Under the pieces are notes generated by a model that was given only the letters and a program-made list of their open reading frames with translations, was not told the DNA's origin and did not search any database. Below, piece after piece: positions 25,810 to 38,230 of a stretch of 64,000 bases of DNA. Within the stretch, counting starts at the first letter, position 1, and each line of letters begins with the position of its first letter. The stretch spans positions 79,473,689 to 79,537,688 of the forward strand of contig NC_134455.1 in NCBI RefSeq assembly GCF_047948215.1, read 5' to 3'. Position numbers and translations under genes: made by a program. The stretch comes from Lycorma delicatula. Taxonomy: Eukaryota; Arthropoda; Insecta; Hemiptera; Fulgoridae.

Positions 25810-26558
25810 TGTTTTTAATTTCGACTACCATACAGCATTCGGGCAACGTATATAAGATTTTACTCAAAGATTAATTTTATTTTTATCTTACAAATGTAGG
25901 TAGTTCTCTCTCTGTAGTTTTTCGTAAGTTTTAGTAATTCTTTTTTTTTCAAATTTTCTTATATTTTATTTGTTTTTATATTCACTTTTTTGGCTTTCCC
26001 TGTATTTACTGATGATAAATTTATAACAATCAAAAGACATATTTAGTTTATATATATATTTATAAATGTATGTATGTATATTTTTTTTGAGCATTATCTA
26101 TTTAGAAATTTATTTCAATAATTAGTATAAAACAATTCTTTACGAATTGTTATATATAACAATTGTTGTGTATTCTGACGATATAGTCAGTTTAGAGTCT
26201 ACACAATTTCGGAAGTGATCGTGGAACTTTAAGCAAATTTTTGAATGTCTTCTGACTTACTGGAGAAAAATTAACCTTTATTTTAGCAAATTTTTAAGCT
26301 TTTGAATTCAAAAATGTTAGTAACCTCTTCCCCAAAAATTAGTTAAAATACCTTGACCTCACTAGAACCTCCTTCTTGTAAGGAGAAAGCTCTTTAACCT
26401 AAATAGAGGTGTGAAGATAACCGTGAGTAGTATTATTTTTTGCTTGCTTTATACTTCCTTAAAGTCTATATTTTTATTTACCTTCCCTTAAATAGGAAGG
26501 TTTTTTAAACTTGATCTCATTTTCCTGATATGAATTTTTTTTTACCTTCTCCTCCGGA
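25810..26558. other. AT-rich DNA, nothing recognised
   Basis: A/T-rich sequence between mariner copy 1 and a GC-rich island. A small imperfect palindrome (ACCTTCCCTTAAATAGGAAGGT near 26481-26502) is visible; no gene. Confidence 0.5.
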
Positions 26559-26559
26559 T

Positions 26560-26790
26560 CCTGCAGTTAAGTATTACACAGCCCAAGGGAATGTCCTTTA
26601 CTCTAACGGGCCTCCACGTCTCGGCTCGCCGGTCACATCTTACTTTGCGCCCATCTGAAACCGCTAGAGTAGGATCCACCAGGCCCGGCTACGCTGTCCC
26701 TGGGTTCCCACTCCGGGAGCCGGGACTCTGGTATGAGTTTGAAACCAGACTCCCGCACGGTCCATACATAATTTATAAAGCCATCTGATT
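26560..26790. other. GC-rich island, unclassified
   Basis: A sharply bounded GC-rich block in AT-rich surroundings. It contains near-palindromic strings (CTCCGGGAGCCGGGACTC near 26711-26728) and an open frame of 65 codons, which composition alone could explain. It lacks a recognisable protein domain, tRNA promoter boxes or terminal repeats. It may be a fragment of a GC-rich repeat or an exon remnant. Confidence 0.45.
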
Positions 26791-27190
26791 GGATCTATAT
26801 ATGGGATTTGTTTCGTACCTACTGGCTATTCACTAAAAAATGGCTATTTATTGGAGATATATTTGCTGGAGTATTATTATAGATTGACGTCATAAATTTG
26901 ACCAGAAATGAAAATTTTTAAAATTGTTCCTAGTTAACTGCAGAAAATTCTAGAAAAGTGAAGATATTTTTTTAAATTTTTAATTAAAAATTGAATTATT
27001 AAAAAAATAGATAATTTGAATTTTATTGGTTTGCCAAAAATTGTTGTAAAGTAAAGCTGTAATATTTCTATATTAATATTCTGCAAGTAATTTAAAACTG
27101 CCATGTTACTTAACAGACATTTAAAATGGATATATATAAAGATTTAATATTATATTTATTTACTCATTTTGCTTATTTTACTTATTTTTA
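26791..27190. other. AT-rich DNA, nothing recognised
   Basis: A/T-rich spacer before the duplicated segment; no feature recognised. Confidence 0.5.
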
Positions 27191-27191
27191 T

Positions 27192-27495
27192 TTTTATTTA
27201 CTAATTTTTTAATATGATATCCTGTAGAATTGCAAAATATTTGTTTTATCTTTTTAATGATAAAATATTATAAATGTAAGAAAAATATAAAATTTATAAG
27301 AAAAACAAATGTGCAATATTATTTGAATAATATAAACATAAATAATGCTTGTAAAGTTTATATTATATCTTTACTAATGAGTTTGAGGTTCGCTTCATAA
27401 TACCGGTAAAAATAAATATCATGATTTTATATCTTGGAATCCATTTTCTGATGACCTACAAAATTTAATTTTATAACTAAAAGTTTTAATTAAAA
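27192..27495 (+). repeat. ~300-bp direct duplication, copy 1
   Basis: Collinear and close in sequence to 28094-28394. Shared landmarks are TTTAATATGATATCCTGTAG, ACAAATGTGCAATATTATTT, TTGAGGTTCGCTTCATAATA and AAAATTTAATTTTATAACTA. Differences are scattered substitutions and short indels. Neither copy has an open frame or known repeat ends, and about 600 bp of unrelated sequence lies between them. Confidence 0.9.
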
Positions 27496-27542
27496 TTTAT
27501 ATTATTTAATTTATTTATTATTATTAAAATTATTAATATTTA

Positions 27543-27607
27543 TTAAAGATTACATATTTTTTTAATCATTAAAATTAAATTTATTTATAAAAATATGTAA
27601 TCTTTAA
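27543..27607. repeat. Perfect 19-bp inverted repeat
   Basis: Arms at 27543-27561 and 27589-27607 are exactly complementary (core AAAGATTACATATTTTT) with a 27-nt A/T-rich loop. It lies between the two copies of the direct duplication. In such AT-rich DNA short palindromes are expected, but a perfect 19-mer containing GATTACAT is less so. Confidence 0.8.
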
Positions 27608-28093
27608 ATATAAATGTTATTTTAAAATAAAATGTATTATTAGTAATTTATATTACATTGAACTAAGTTTTCACTTATGTTTCATTAAGTTAAAATTAGT
27701 TTATTCCAAATGGAATATCATATCCCTTAACTATTATTATACATTTCGTAATCTGTAGATGTCTCTTGAAAATTACTATATTTTTGTCAGGCAATCTGGG
27801 ATAGTCGTTGTCATACCCATTAAGGACAAATTTTCTATATAAGACTTCACTAGATGTATCATAATTAATTCTCGCTCATTACTCTCTACCTCTCAATCTC
27901 TCTTACTTTTTAAGTTATACTCTTTCTACATACTAATTCTCTCTTTCTCTTTTCCCACATATAATTAGTGTATTAAATATATATATATATATTACCTACC
28001 ATATCCGTTTGATACTTTAGTTTGTCTGTAATTTTCTTTATATTTCTAGGCTATTATGCGTACAGCCTAATATTAAGTCAATAATAATTTAAG
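27608..28093. other. AT-rich spacer with CT-rich tract
   Basis: Contains a pyrimidine-rich tract with repeated CTCTCT strings (about 27870-27957) and a short (AT)n at 27977-27992. No gene. Confidence 0.55.
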
Positions 28094-28394
28094 ATTTTAT
28101 TTACTTATTTTTTAATATGATATCCTGTAGAATTGCAAAATAGTTTTATCTTTATTATGATAAAATGTTATAAATGTAAGAAAAATATAAAATATATAAG
28201 AAAAACAAATGTGCAATATTATTTGAATAATAAACATAAATAATGCTTGTAAAGTTTATATTGTGTCTTTACTAATGAATTTGAGGTTCGCTTCATAATA
28301 CTGGTAAAAATAACGATCATGATTTTATATTATCTTGGAATCAATTTTCTGATGACCTCAAAATTTAATTTTATAACTAAAAGTTTAATTAAAA
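28094..28394 (+). repeat. ~300-bp direct duplication, copy 2
   Basis: Second copy of the segment at 27192-27495, in the same orientation, about 900 bp downstream. Relative to copy 1 it lacks a few bases (for example TATTTG after GCAAAA and TAT in AATAATATAAAC) and is otherwise aligned end to end. Confidence 0.9.
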
Positions 28395-28399
28395 ACCTA

Positions 28400-29610
28400 A
28401 AGAAAATGTTATTTTCGAATTATTTTTTAACTTTACTCGAATTTACGCCCTTGTTAAATCTTAAAAAAAAAATCAAAAATATACTCTATTATCTGCCAGA
28501 TAAATAAGCTTTCTTCATTGACCTTCCCTAATTTTAGTACAAAAAGTTTCTTATAATCGGCTATTTTCCAAATAAAAACTATTTCAGTCTTGAAAGGTTA
28601 TTTTTAAAAATTAATACAAAAATGTGTTCGTTCGATAAGCTAAGTGTGAAAATAAAAGTGTAATAATGAATAAAAAAGTTCTATTACGTCAACAATGAAT
28701 TTATTTCCGTAAACAAATATACAATTAAATATTCTGCACAAGATCGTTCGAATTACCCTACCTACTATAAAAAAATGATAAAACCATAAGATAAAACCAA
28801 AGTTTTATCTTATGAATGGTAATCCCGAGCACCAGTTGTGTAATCTGTTATTACGCGATCGTTGCAGTATCCACATTAATTTAGTAATTATAATAATTTT
28901 TTTTTTCAATTACCACTTATTTCATATCCCCATAATAGTAACATTAAATTTTTTTTTTTTTTTTAATAAACACATTTTCTTATTCAGTTTATCAAAATAA
29001 ACATAACGATGTGTTAAAAGTATCTCTACTAATAAAAAAAAGGAACACTGGAAAAAAAAATTCGTCAAAAATAATAATCAAGGATACGTTTTCTTGAAAA
29101 GGTTACATACAAATATTTATGAAAGTAATTTAAAAAAGGTTTCATTCAACATGCTTAAAAAGTTTCACATTATCTGTAATTAAAAAACGTATTCTGATAC
29201 TTATGTTAAGGTACTGATAATTTGATTTTTTACTACGTTGATTTTATCAAAAAATATAGCATCTTAATTTACCTAAAAAAAAAAAATTTGCGCATTTTTC
29301 GTTATTGATACATTGATTTTTCGTTATTTTAGTTTGTATAATTTTTTGCGTAATAAATACACGAAACACAAATTAAATGAAAAAACTAAAACAGGTATAT
29401 TTTTTTTTTATTATTCAATATAAAAATATTTTTTCTGTTAATAAGAAAGTTAAATTATTATAACTATAATTTGATAAAATAAAGAGTAGACCCTACACAC
29501 AAGCATCAAGTTTAAGCTCACTCACCATATGACTCATTGCAAAAGGGCATATGAAAGATACACCAGTACAAAGTCAATATTACCTCAAACTGAAGTTATA
29601 GTATGTTCAC
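28400..29610. other. AT-rich DNA, nothing recognised
   Basis: A/T-rich sequence with long T and A runs (around 28950 and 29276-29287). A local imperfect palindrome TTATGGTTTTATC/GATAAAACC lies near 28776-28813. No gene. Confidence 0.5.
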
Positions 29611-29614
29611 TCTC

Positions 29615-29888
29615 TCAACTTTAATAGACGTAACTGAAGAACGACTCAATTAATCTTCATCAAATTTTTTATTTATTAAGCACAAATTCAGTTACACTAC
29701 AATACAGTATATCTAAATTTTAATGAAATCGATCATCTAGTTTTGGAAATTTTCGAGTTACAAATTTTATTCGTAGTTAAATATAAATATAAGGAAATTA
29801 CTACATTTTAAGTGAAGTATTTTCGTACTCATGCCTCAGAACGTAAGAAAATTAGATTTCACATTAGAATCACACCGAACGACCAAAA
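29615..29888 (-). repeat. Dispersed repeat family C fragment
   Basis: Minus-strand copy matching 3160-3410 in the same direction. Landmarks are CGTAACTGAAGAACGACTCA, ATCTTCATCAAA, ATATCTAAATTTTAATGAAA, AAGGAAATTACTACATTTTA and CGTACTCATGCCTCAGAACG. It lacks the CTTTTTGAAGAAAAGTACGG terminus seen in copies at 3.55 and 59.46 kb. Confidence 0.7.
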
Positions 29889-29889
29889 T

Positions 29890-32225
29890 TAATATTGTTC
29901 TTTTCTTCAAAGTTGATAAAAAAGATTTTATTTTTAAACAATGAAATTTTCTACGATGCGCTATTTATAGAAAATTTTGGTAGATGAGGTACTATAGTAA
30001 AATCCAGCAAATTTTTTCTAATTTTATTTTTAGGAAACATTTATTTGTTCATTATCAGATTTTTTCATCGATTGAAAACCATACCGCATGTAAAATGACT
30101 CAATAAAATACAAGTTCTAAGTTTAAATCTTAATGTTGACCTAATACTAATAAATAGCTCTATAAATAAATGTTTAAGGCTTTCTGAAAGTTCAATAAGA
30201 AAAATATCAAAGAATCATTCTCATCGGCCAAATGATCGTTAATTTTAAGCAAATTTCGCGCGCACACACATACATTACACATTCTGATTTATATTATGCA
30301 TTATTTCAATAATTTACTTGAAATATTAAACTTCAATTCAGGTTTTTATCATTTTCAGTTTCTGAAACTTTCATATTAATCGCTTTTGGGATACAGAGGC
30401 GTCATACTTTCATGCTACACCGAAATATCTGAGTTTGATTCCGACTAGAATAAGAAAAATTGTTTAACTACATGGATTGGCTAAACAATCAATTAAAGTT
30501 TGATTCTTTTATGGTTTTTATTTCTTTTGATTGTATACCTCAATGATTTCAATTAGTTAGTTGTATAGTTGTTAAAAATGAAGTACGGAAAATGTTGTGT
30601 TTTTAATGTTCTAAGATATTTGTCAGTTGTCAAAGTGGTTTACTATTGTTGCTAAAAATTGTATTTTTTAAGATTTTTTTGTATGTTGTGTTAATATGTT
30701 TAATTTCTTGATGAATAATGATCGTGTTCATATCCCTGGGTATAAATATGTTAGATATATACCAAATATTATGATGGTTTGAAGTGGTTTTGGTTTGAAT
30801 TTCTGAATTATCTCAATCGTTACTGCGTGTAATTTGTTCCAGTGCTGTACTCCGTACATCACCTCAGTTTTGTTGTATATATTACTAATATATTAGTTAT
30901 AACTTTTATCTTTCGAGAGTTTTCCCCCAGAAAACACTCTTCTAATAAATTATATTTCATAATATTTTTTTCTTGAAACGTTATTTTATATTTGGAATCA
31001 CTAAAATTAATTTAACTATATTTTGAATTAAATAAATTATTTATAGTACATATATGCAGTGTTAAGGGGACCAATCCTTAAACAACTTTTCAATGGCTAA
31101 ATATAAAAATACATGTAACAATATTTCAACTGAAAATAAAAAAATAAATTAAATAATAATAATAATTAAATAAAATTATTATTCGGTAAGAGACCACCAC
31201 ACTCCTAAGGCCCGATGGGAGAGGTAACTCAAACATTTGAAATGAAAAGTGTAGCAATGTATGCGACACATCATTTTAGACATCGAAAAAAGTTATTTTG
31301 ACGTAAAAATCATCGGATTATTACAACAGCAACCACATAATATTTTTCAAAGCTAGTTTCAAAAGTGGTCTACAGTACGCCCTAAGTCTCATACCACAAA
31401 ATAGATCGTTTTGAGGGAGGAAAAGTTTTTAAATTTTAACTATTAAAATGAAGGCTTCCATACTTCATTAATACTACATATAATGTGATATCTGAAATTC
31501 AATAATTTCGAATAATATTACTGAAATGTATGATTTATTCCACCTCCATCCTGAAAGACTTTAATGTTTTTTTTTTTAAATGAATCTGTAATGAATTTTA
31601 CTTCATTTTTAAGAAAAAAATGGTAAAACATTATTTTAGCCCAATTTTTTTAAAATGGTATGCCACCTGCAAAAAGTACTTGATCTTAGTATTTTAAAAA
31701 CAATTAAGATTTATAATTCTCTACTAAGGTAATTGTTAAATTAGATGTAGTGAAATATAATTGAAAATAATTAATGATCGAAAAATATTAGTTACTCTGT
31801 TTTTTAAAAAATAAATAAAACTGTAAAAACGCGTTAAAGCAATAAATTAAAAAGTTAAATTTGGATAAATACTTTCTCAAATTTCTCATTTTCATTCTGG
31901 AAGTTTGAATCTGTTTTTAGTTACGGATATGATCATTATGCTTTATTCTGAGGAAATTTGCTAGAAGAGGACCTGAGACTCTATCATACTTCCTTTGGGG
32001 TACCATATTACTATTTATTTTACTGGAATCAGAATCATAAGTTGAAGTGAGAAAATATTATTCAATTTTTTTGTTCAGTTGGCTAATAGTTAGCGGACGG
32101 GATTTGGGATCTTTTCATTGTTTCATTTTAACCATTTCATTTACCTTATTAAAAATGAGAAAAGTATGTCCAACGTCATGATCTATAATATTATATAAAA
32201 AATAATAGGGTTTTTGGTTCGGGAT
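29890..32225. other. AT-rich DNA, nothing recognised
   Basis: About 2.3 kb of A/T-rich sequence. A GC-richer string (CACACTCCTAAGGCCCGATG, near 31198-31217) follows an (AAT)n tract and may be a repeat fragment I cannot name. No gene is recognised. Confidence 0.5.
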
Positions 32226-32230
32226 AAACG

Positions 32231-32625
32231 AAAAACTACCCAATATACCGCTACTAAATTTTTACCCCTGTTTTTTGGAATAACTGAGAAAGTTTTAGGA
32301 TATATTTTATCTCGAAAAATGTCTAAAATATATATATATATATATATCAGTGGAGGTTTGCCGGTTAAAACAAAACCTTTAATGAATTCAATTAATAAAC
32401 TGTGAACAGTGTTTAAACTGAATAATTCGAAACAATCGAATAAATAATATTACAAAAACTACCCGAACTTTCGCAACTAAATTTTTATCTGTTTCTCGGT
32501 ATAACTGAGAAGGTTTTTGGATATATTTCATCTCAAAAAATATCTAAAAAATACAAATGTACACTACAGTAGTGGAGAATTGCCGGTTGAAGCACAAACT
32601 TTAATAAGTTGAGTTATTGAATTGC
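32231..32625 (+). repeat. Tandem duplication, 223-bp period
   Basis: Two adjacent units, from 32231 and from 32454, share AAAAACTACCC, ACTAAATTTTTA, TAACTGAGAA(A/G)GTTTT, GGATATATTTTATCTC/CATCTC and AT/TTGCCGGTT. Unit 1 carries an internal (AT)n expansion at 32329-32347 that unit 2 lacks. The second unit is about 170 bp long as recognised. No coding. Confidence 0.82.
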
Positions 32626-33070
32626 GACTGTCTATCGCTGTGTGAGCTGGGTTTGAACATATTGATTACGAACATCTAAAAATCAGATGCTAGATTTTTT
32701 GAGTTTCATTCCATGTTTCAAAGGTTAAAATTGATATTTGATTTTTTTTTTTGGAAACCCTGATATTTTTTTTTAATTTCTCGGTAACAAATTAAGAAAC
32801 TAATTTGATTTTTGGTAAGTGTAATCTTCATGTCAATAAACCAATTTCTAGATTTTTGAAATTTGGCCTTGAAAGGGGACGAAGAAAGGTAAAAAATCGT
32901 TCAACAATCAATGTAAATTTTCCAAATCCGACTATAGTAAACGAGATATTGAGTAGATTTGGGCTTGCAAATACTATTTAGATAAATTTTTAAAAACCAT
33001 TTTCGGGGTTTTTTAATTTCAATTTTTTTAAGGGGTGCAAAGGTATGGCGCTGTGGCTTAACCGCCCTTT
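32626..33070. other. Unclassified AT-rich sequence
   Basis: Sequence between the tandem duplication and SINE-B; may belong to the same unnamed repeat, but no second copy was found in the window. Confidence 0.45.
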
Positions 33071-33073
33071 TTT

Positions 33074-33377
<304 letters not shown>

Positions 33378-35110
33378 CTAGCTTTACCTGCCTCCGGTTA
33401 CTTGACTAACAAACATAAAATAAAAAGATTGGCCGCTACGGGAAAAGAAAGTAACCATATATTGCGGACAAAGCTGGGACGGGGAGCTAGTAATTATAAT
33501 AAAGAAAAACACTTTATAAAAATAAATCTATACTTTTTAAAATATTTAATCAAAATAATTTATTCTGTTGAACCAATAATTTACTTTGCTGAATGAATAA
33601 AAAAGAATTTACGAATTAAGAAATAATAAAAATTACAAATAAGAAGAAACATTTTTGAAATAAAAAACTCTGTTAAATTTCAGGACTAATTTAAGAAGAA
33701 TTAATTTTTAATTATAAAACTGAAAAAAAAAACAAAGACGACTTACAGGTTAATACGCTGGAATTTAGATTGAAATAAAACAAATGATATTAGATATAGT
33801 GTAAGACAGATGTATCTAAAGAACGAACGTCAGATGTTCAGACTTGTCCGTATTATTTTAATTTTCAATATAAATTTTATTCATAATTTGTCATCTAATT
33901 AATTTATAATAATATATAATGTTAAGTGCCTTATAAATAAATATTATAACTTCCAATTCTTTGTAAGCTATATGAATATTAAAGAGTTTTGTTTACGAAA
34001 GATTCAACCACCATATAAATTTTTTAATTATAATTTGTTACATGTAATTTAAAAGAAAGTCGTTTCTGTATGTAAATCATAATTTTTTTAAGTATGATTG
34101 CTTGTAACGATATTTACATTTAACATAGCAGCTGGTGAACTGATGTAGATATTTATTTTACCGTAGTAGTTTTAAATTTTTCTGCAAAAATTTACCCCTT
34201 ATAATTTCATTTTTAGTTGACTGTTCAGATTAAATGATATAAAAATTATTTTTATGGAATCGTAAATGGAATTTATAAAACAGCAAGTAATTTAAAATAA
34301 AACTATGAAAATTTTTCACACGAGACATCTACAATTTAACAGGAAAATTTTATTGTTTAATAATTTTCATTAGTAGGCGAATGACAAAATTTTTCATTAA
34401 GCAAGATTTACTTCAGTATTATATTAAAAATTACAGATTTTTCTGTCTAAAAGTGCATAACAATTTACTTTCACCTTATTTAGTATTTCATACAAAACTA
34501 TCAGCTCATTTTGTTTACTTATTCCTGCTTAGTAATTCTTGTATTATACGCGAATAGCAAAACAAATATATTTAATCAGACGTAGTGAGTTTTCTTCTTT
34601 TCTTTTATTAAAATTTATTTTTTTATGATTCACTATCTGAGAATACATTGTAAAGAAGCGATTTGGAGCAAAGAACAAAATCATCAATTTTAAAAAAGTT
34701 GATTTTTAAATTACTTTCATAAATTTTTTTTTAAATTTTATATAGGGTTCTTTCTCCATCATGTAGAAACAATTTTTAGTAACTTATAATTACTAGGATC
34801 ATACTTTAGTAATTGATTTAACATACTTTAGAGGGACAACAATTTTACCAAAAAAAATTTGAAACAATTTTCGTAAGAAAAGTTTGATTCTACTTTTTTA
34901 GAATTCTAAGAAGAACATCTTACTTAACAGGTAATGTATTAAAACTAGGCCTGAACCCATGAACCCATGTAATTAAGATTGTTTGTTTTCTCCTACCAGT
35001 TTTCCAGCTATTACCGTATGTGGGTGTATGTAGGCAAATACAGTTACCGCTACCGGCTTACCAGGCCTGATTTTGTTGCAGATGTAGTGTAAGTGTAATG
35101 TATCAGTAAA
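33378..35110. other. AT-rich DNA, nothing recognised
   Basis: A/T-rich sequence with no gene or repeat recognised. Confidence 0.5.
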
Positions 35111-35112
35111 CA

Positions 35113-35163
35113 CGTAGTCTGGAACAGACTCAGGTCGACCCATCCTTAGACGTGTGATTAATT
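35113..35163 (-). repeat. SINE-B short fragment
   Basis: Matches only the body of SINE-B: GTAGTCTGGAACAGACTCAG then GTCGACCCATCCTTAGACGT and GTGATTAATTT. The head and tail are missing or too decayed to see. Confidence 0.6.
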
Positions 35164-35970
35164 TTAACAATATTTTTAAATATAAAACAAAAAAATATTT
35201 TTTTGACATAATTAGTAATATTTTGTTATTAATATCATTGTTAAGTAATTAATAATTATTTCGATAATAATTAATTTAGAGTTCTGAAGCCATTTTCCGA
35301 AAAATATTAAAAATGAGAAGAATACACTGCATATTTAGTTCCATAAAACACAATGGGAATAAAGGCGTATTTACGTAATACAAAAATCATTTTTATTTTA
35401 TCTTACGACTTGTGTGATTGAAACTGTGTTACCTAGACCAAATGGAAAACTTAAATCTTTTGACTAATCTTGGCATTTGACATTTTAAGACGTTAATTAT
35501 CATCAAATGGAAAATAATTTTACCCATTTATCCGGTTTTCTGTTACTATTGGATGGCAATTAAAAACTCATTCCTTAAATTGTTTGATGTAATTTCATAT
35601 TATTATTTTTTAGTATTGATTTAAATTTAATCGTTATGCAATATTAAAAATATGCTAAACGGGACACCAAAGGATATCCTATTCATCACAAAACAATTTT
35701 CTTATCGCATTTGACGATCGCTTTAGTAAAATAATTAACCAGAAAAAATTATAATCTGTATGAAATTTTAAATAGCTTTCAAAATTAACAAAAACGTTTT
35801 TCGATATCCGACTGTTTTTCTTGTTATTGTAATTCTACTGATAAGCTGGGAATACAAAATTAGTATTCATCAACACGGTGAGGTTGATTTTTATCAAGAT
35901 TTCAAGAAAGGAAATTTTCTAATAGATCAATTTTATTTTGAGTATCTGCAAGATTTTTTTTTAAGACCGA
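35164..35970. other. AT-rich DNA, nothing recognised
   Basis: A/T-rich, no gene. Confidence 0.5.
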
Positions 35971-35971
35971 A

Positions 35972-36056
35972 TCTATACAGGTTCATATCCAGGTCAGGTA
36001 TGGTATTTTTACACGCTACAAGCAATACCTAACGGTGGTCCCGGCTAAGAAAAATA
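35972..36056 (+). repeat. SINE-A, 5' truncated fragment
   Basis: A plus-strand fragment beginning near the B box (AGGTTCATATCCAGGTCAGG). It continues ATGGTATTTTTACACGCTAC and the shared tail AATACCTAACGGTGGTCCCG, then a short A-rich end (AAGAAAAATAA). The A-box half is missing. Confidence 0.8.
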
Positions 36057-37165
36057 AGCCTTATGTTTTACCCTAGATGTATCAATTTTAGAGCTTTTTT
36101 TTAGAGGAAATTGCTCTTGTGTTTACTTAGTAAGTCTACTTACAGTTAAAATAAGTGGAAAATTATTTAAACTAAAAATTATCTTGTAGATTTGATGATA
36201 TTCGTTAATTACATATTCGTCTTCCTACAATATTTATAGTTGTTCTTGTCATTAATGGATAATATTAGATTGTTTTATCATAATGACATAAATTATGGAG
36301 TAATCATTTTGATATCCAACGTATTTTCTCGAGCAACTTCAAGAAATTACAAACGATGCGTCAAAATTTAAAAGTATATTTATAAACGATTTAAAAATTC
36401 ATTTGACTGAATATAATTGTATTCGTTTAAATTTTAGATAAAGAATAATAAGTACTCCTAAATTCCAAAGAGCCATATTCAGCTCTCTTTACGTCTCTCG
36501 CTCTCTCTCACTCGCTCTTTCTTTCTCTCACAGACTCTCTCTTTCTCTCTCTATCTCTCTCTCCCCTTCTGTTACGTTACTTTCTCTTTAAGTTTTTTGT
36601 ATTTACGTTTTTTATGAAATATTTTTTATCCAAATAACATACTGCATACCTACTCGAAACTTAAAATTTAAAAAAACTTAAGTAAAATACACTTAGAAAT
36701 ATTTTTAAATATTCAAAAGGTTTTTTAAAAAATAAAGGAAAATATTTTCTAATTGTTTTCCACATTTCCATTTCATTTTAAATTCGTTATCTTATTAAAG
36801 CACAATAAGTGTTTTGTAGTTGTTTTTAAAATAGCTAGAATTTAAAGAATATATGAAAAGTTATTTATTTTTAAACTTCAATAATAATTTGGAGCGAGTT
36901 TTATTACTATTTTTATTTATTTTTTATTTTTTTATTTAAATATTCTTTTCTTTTAAATCGCATCATCAACAATAAGTCATTGACTCACTTAAATAAAACT
37001 AAGTGATCATAAATAATTAAATAAACTCCAAACGTTGCCAAAAAACGGGAACATGAATAACAAATGGGTAACAAATATTGGAACATCACCACTATACCAT
37101 TTTCACTGGCACACAGTATTCCGTAAGGGATCTCGCGTAAAAAACCTCTAAATTAATTTCCATTA
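36057..37165. other. AT-rich DNA with a CT-rich tract
   Basis: A pyrimidine-rich, imperfect (CT)n tract spans about 36481-36566. The remainder is A/T-rich with no gene. Confidence 0.6.
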
Positions 37166-37390
37166 TCACAGAAAAACCGCAACATTCTTTTCATGTATTT
37201 CTTCCGGTTGAGTAGAACCTTCACATCTGAACTCAGGTTTAATTGTCGTCAAATAGTACGCCTCACATTTCTGCTGAGGAGACCCAAATAAATGGGTGTG
37301 GGTTAGCTTTGTGTACCCAATCCTCAGGCGAGTTAGGATAAGTTGGTCTCGGTCTCTTCTGTTATTTGACATAAAGGTTTCTCAAAGACG
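37166..37390 (-). pseudogene. Non-LTR retrotransposon ORF C-terminal fragment
   Basis: The minus-strand translation ETFMSNNRRDRDQLILTRLR then IGYTKLTHTHLFGS matches the conserved R-x-Q-x-x-L-x-R-L-R-I-G-H-T-x-L-T-H motif. That motif lies near the C-terminus of ORF2 in I/R1/Jockey-type LINEs, just before a cysteine-histidine motif. The first cysteine of that motif survives (QQKCEA), but the following LTVKHIL-like block is altered and the frame then drifts. It is a fragment only; no RT or endonuclease lies nearby. Confidence 0.7.
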
Positions 37391-38184
37391 TTTTCCCATT
37401 AATTTTATTTCTATTTACAAAAGTCTTTTCTTTTTTTGTAAAATTTTAAAAAATGCACATTTTTAAATGAAATTAATACAAACCTATCCTTTTTGTGTAA
37501 AAGTAAAAAAAAAAAATTATTATAAAATTAAAATTAAATATTCAGATAAAAAAATTAAAGAATATATAAATAAACAAATAAATAAAAAAGAGGAATTTCA
37601 TTATAATAAATCGTATAATTCATTTTCCTGGTTGCACAAAGCTGCGTTACTTGTGCACAGTTGTTTACAACATCCTAACTACTAGAACAAAATTTAGGTC
37701 TAAAACTTGTGCCCTATTTCTATATTATCATCCGTTTTAAATTAAACAATTGAACATTTTTCTGTAAATACAGGTAATAATTTTAATTAACAGTTACATT
37801 ATTATTTCTAATGAAAAAAGTAAATTTTAATAATTTATATTTTTGTGCTCATGCCAACTCATTAAAAAAATAATTAAAAAAAAATTTTAATTAATTTTAT
37901 AAATTAAAAAATAATTAATATTTCTATTGAATAAAATATGAGTGAATTATCTATGAAACCACTCAATTTATGATCTTCCCGCTTCATGAACGTCTTAATT
38001 ATACATTTAGTTTGCAAATTCAATTGTTAAATTCATAATTTAAATATATTTTTATTTTTTTTAAAAGAGCTTAAAACAAAATTTAAAAAAAGAATTAAAC
38101 TTTATTTTTCCGTAGTAAACATTTCACCAGTTACCATGGATAATAGAATCTCTTAAGTAATAAATTAAAGTAAAAATAAATTTA

Positions 38185-38230
<46 letters not shown>

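Noticed and set aside
27192..28394. Miniature LTR retrotransposon (TRIM) made of the two 300-bp direct repeats
   Set aside because: No TG/CA ends, primer-binding site, polypurine tract or target duplication could be seen. It is kept as an unexplained duplication.
34973..35209. Minus-strand open frame of 78 codons
   Set aside because: It overlaps a SINE-B fragment, and the rest shows no domain.
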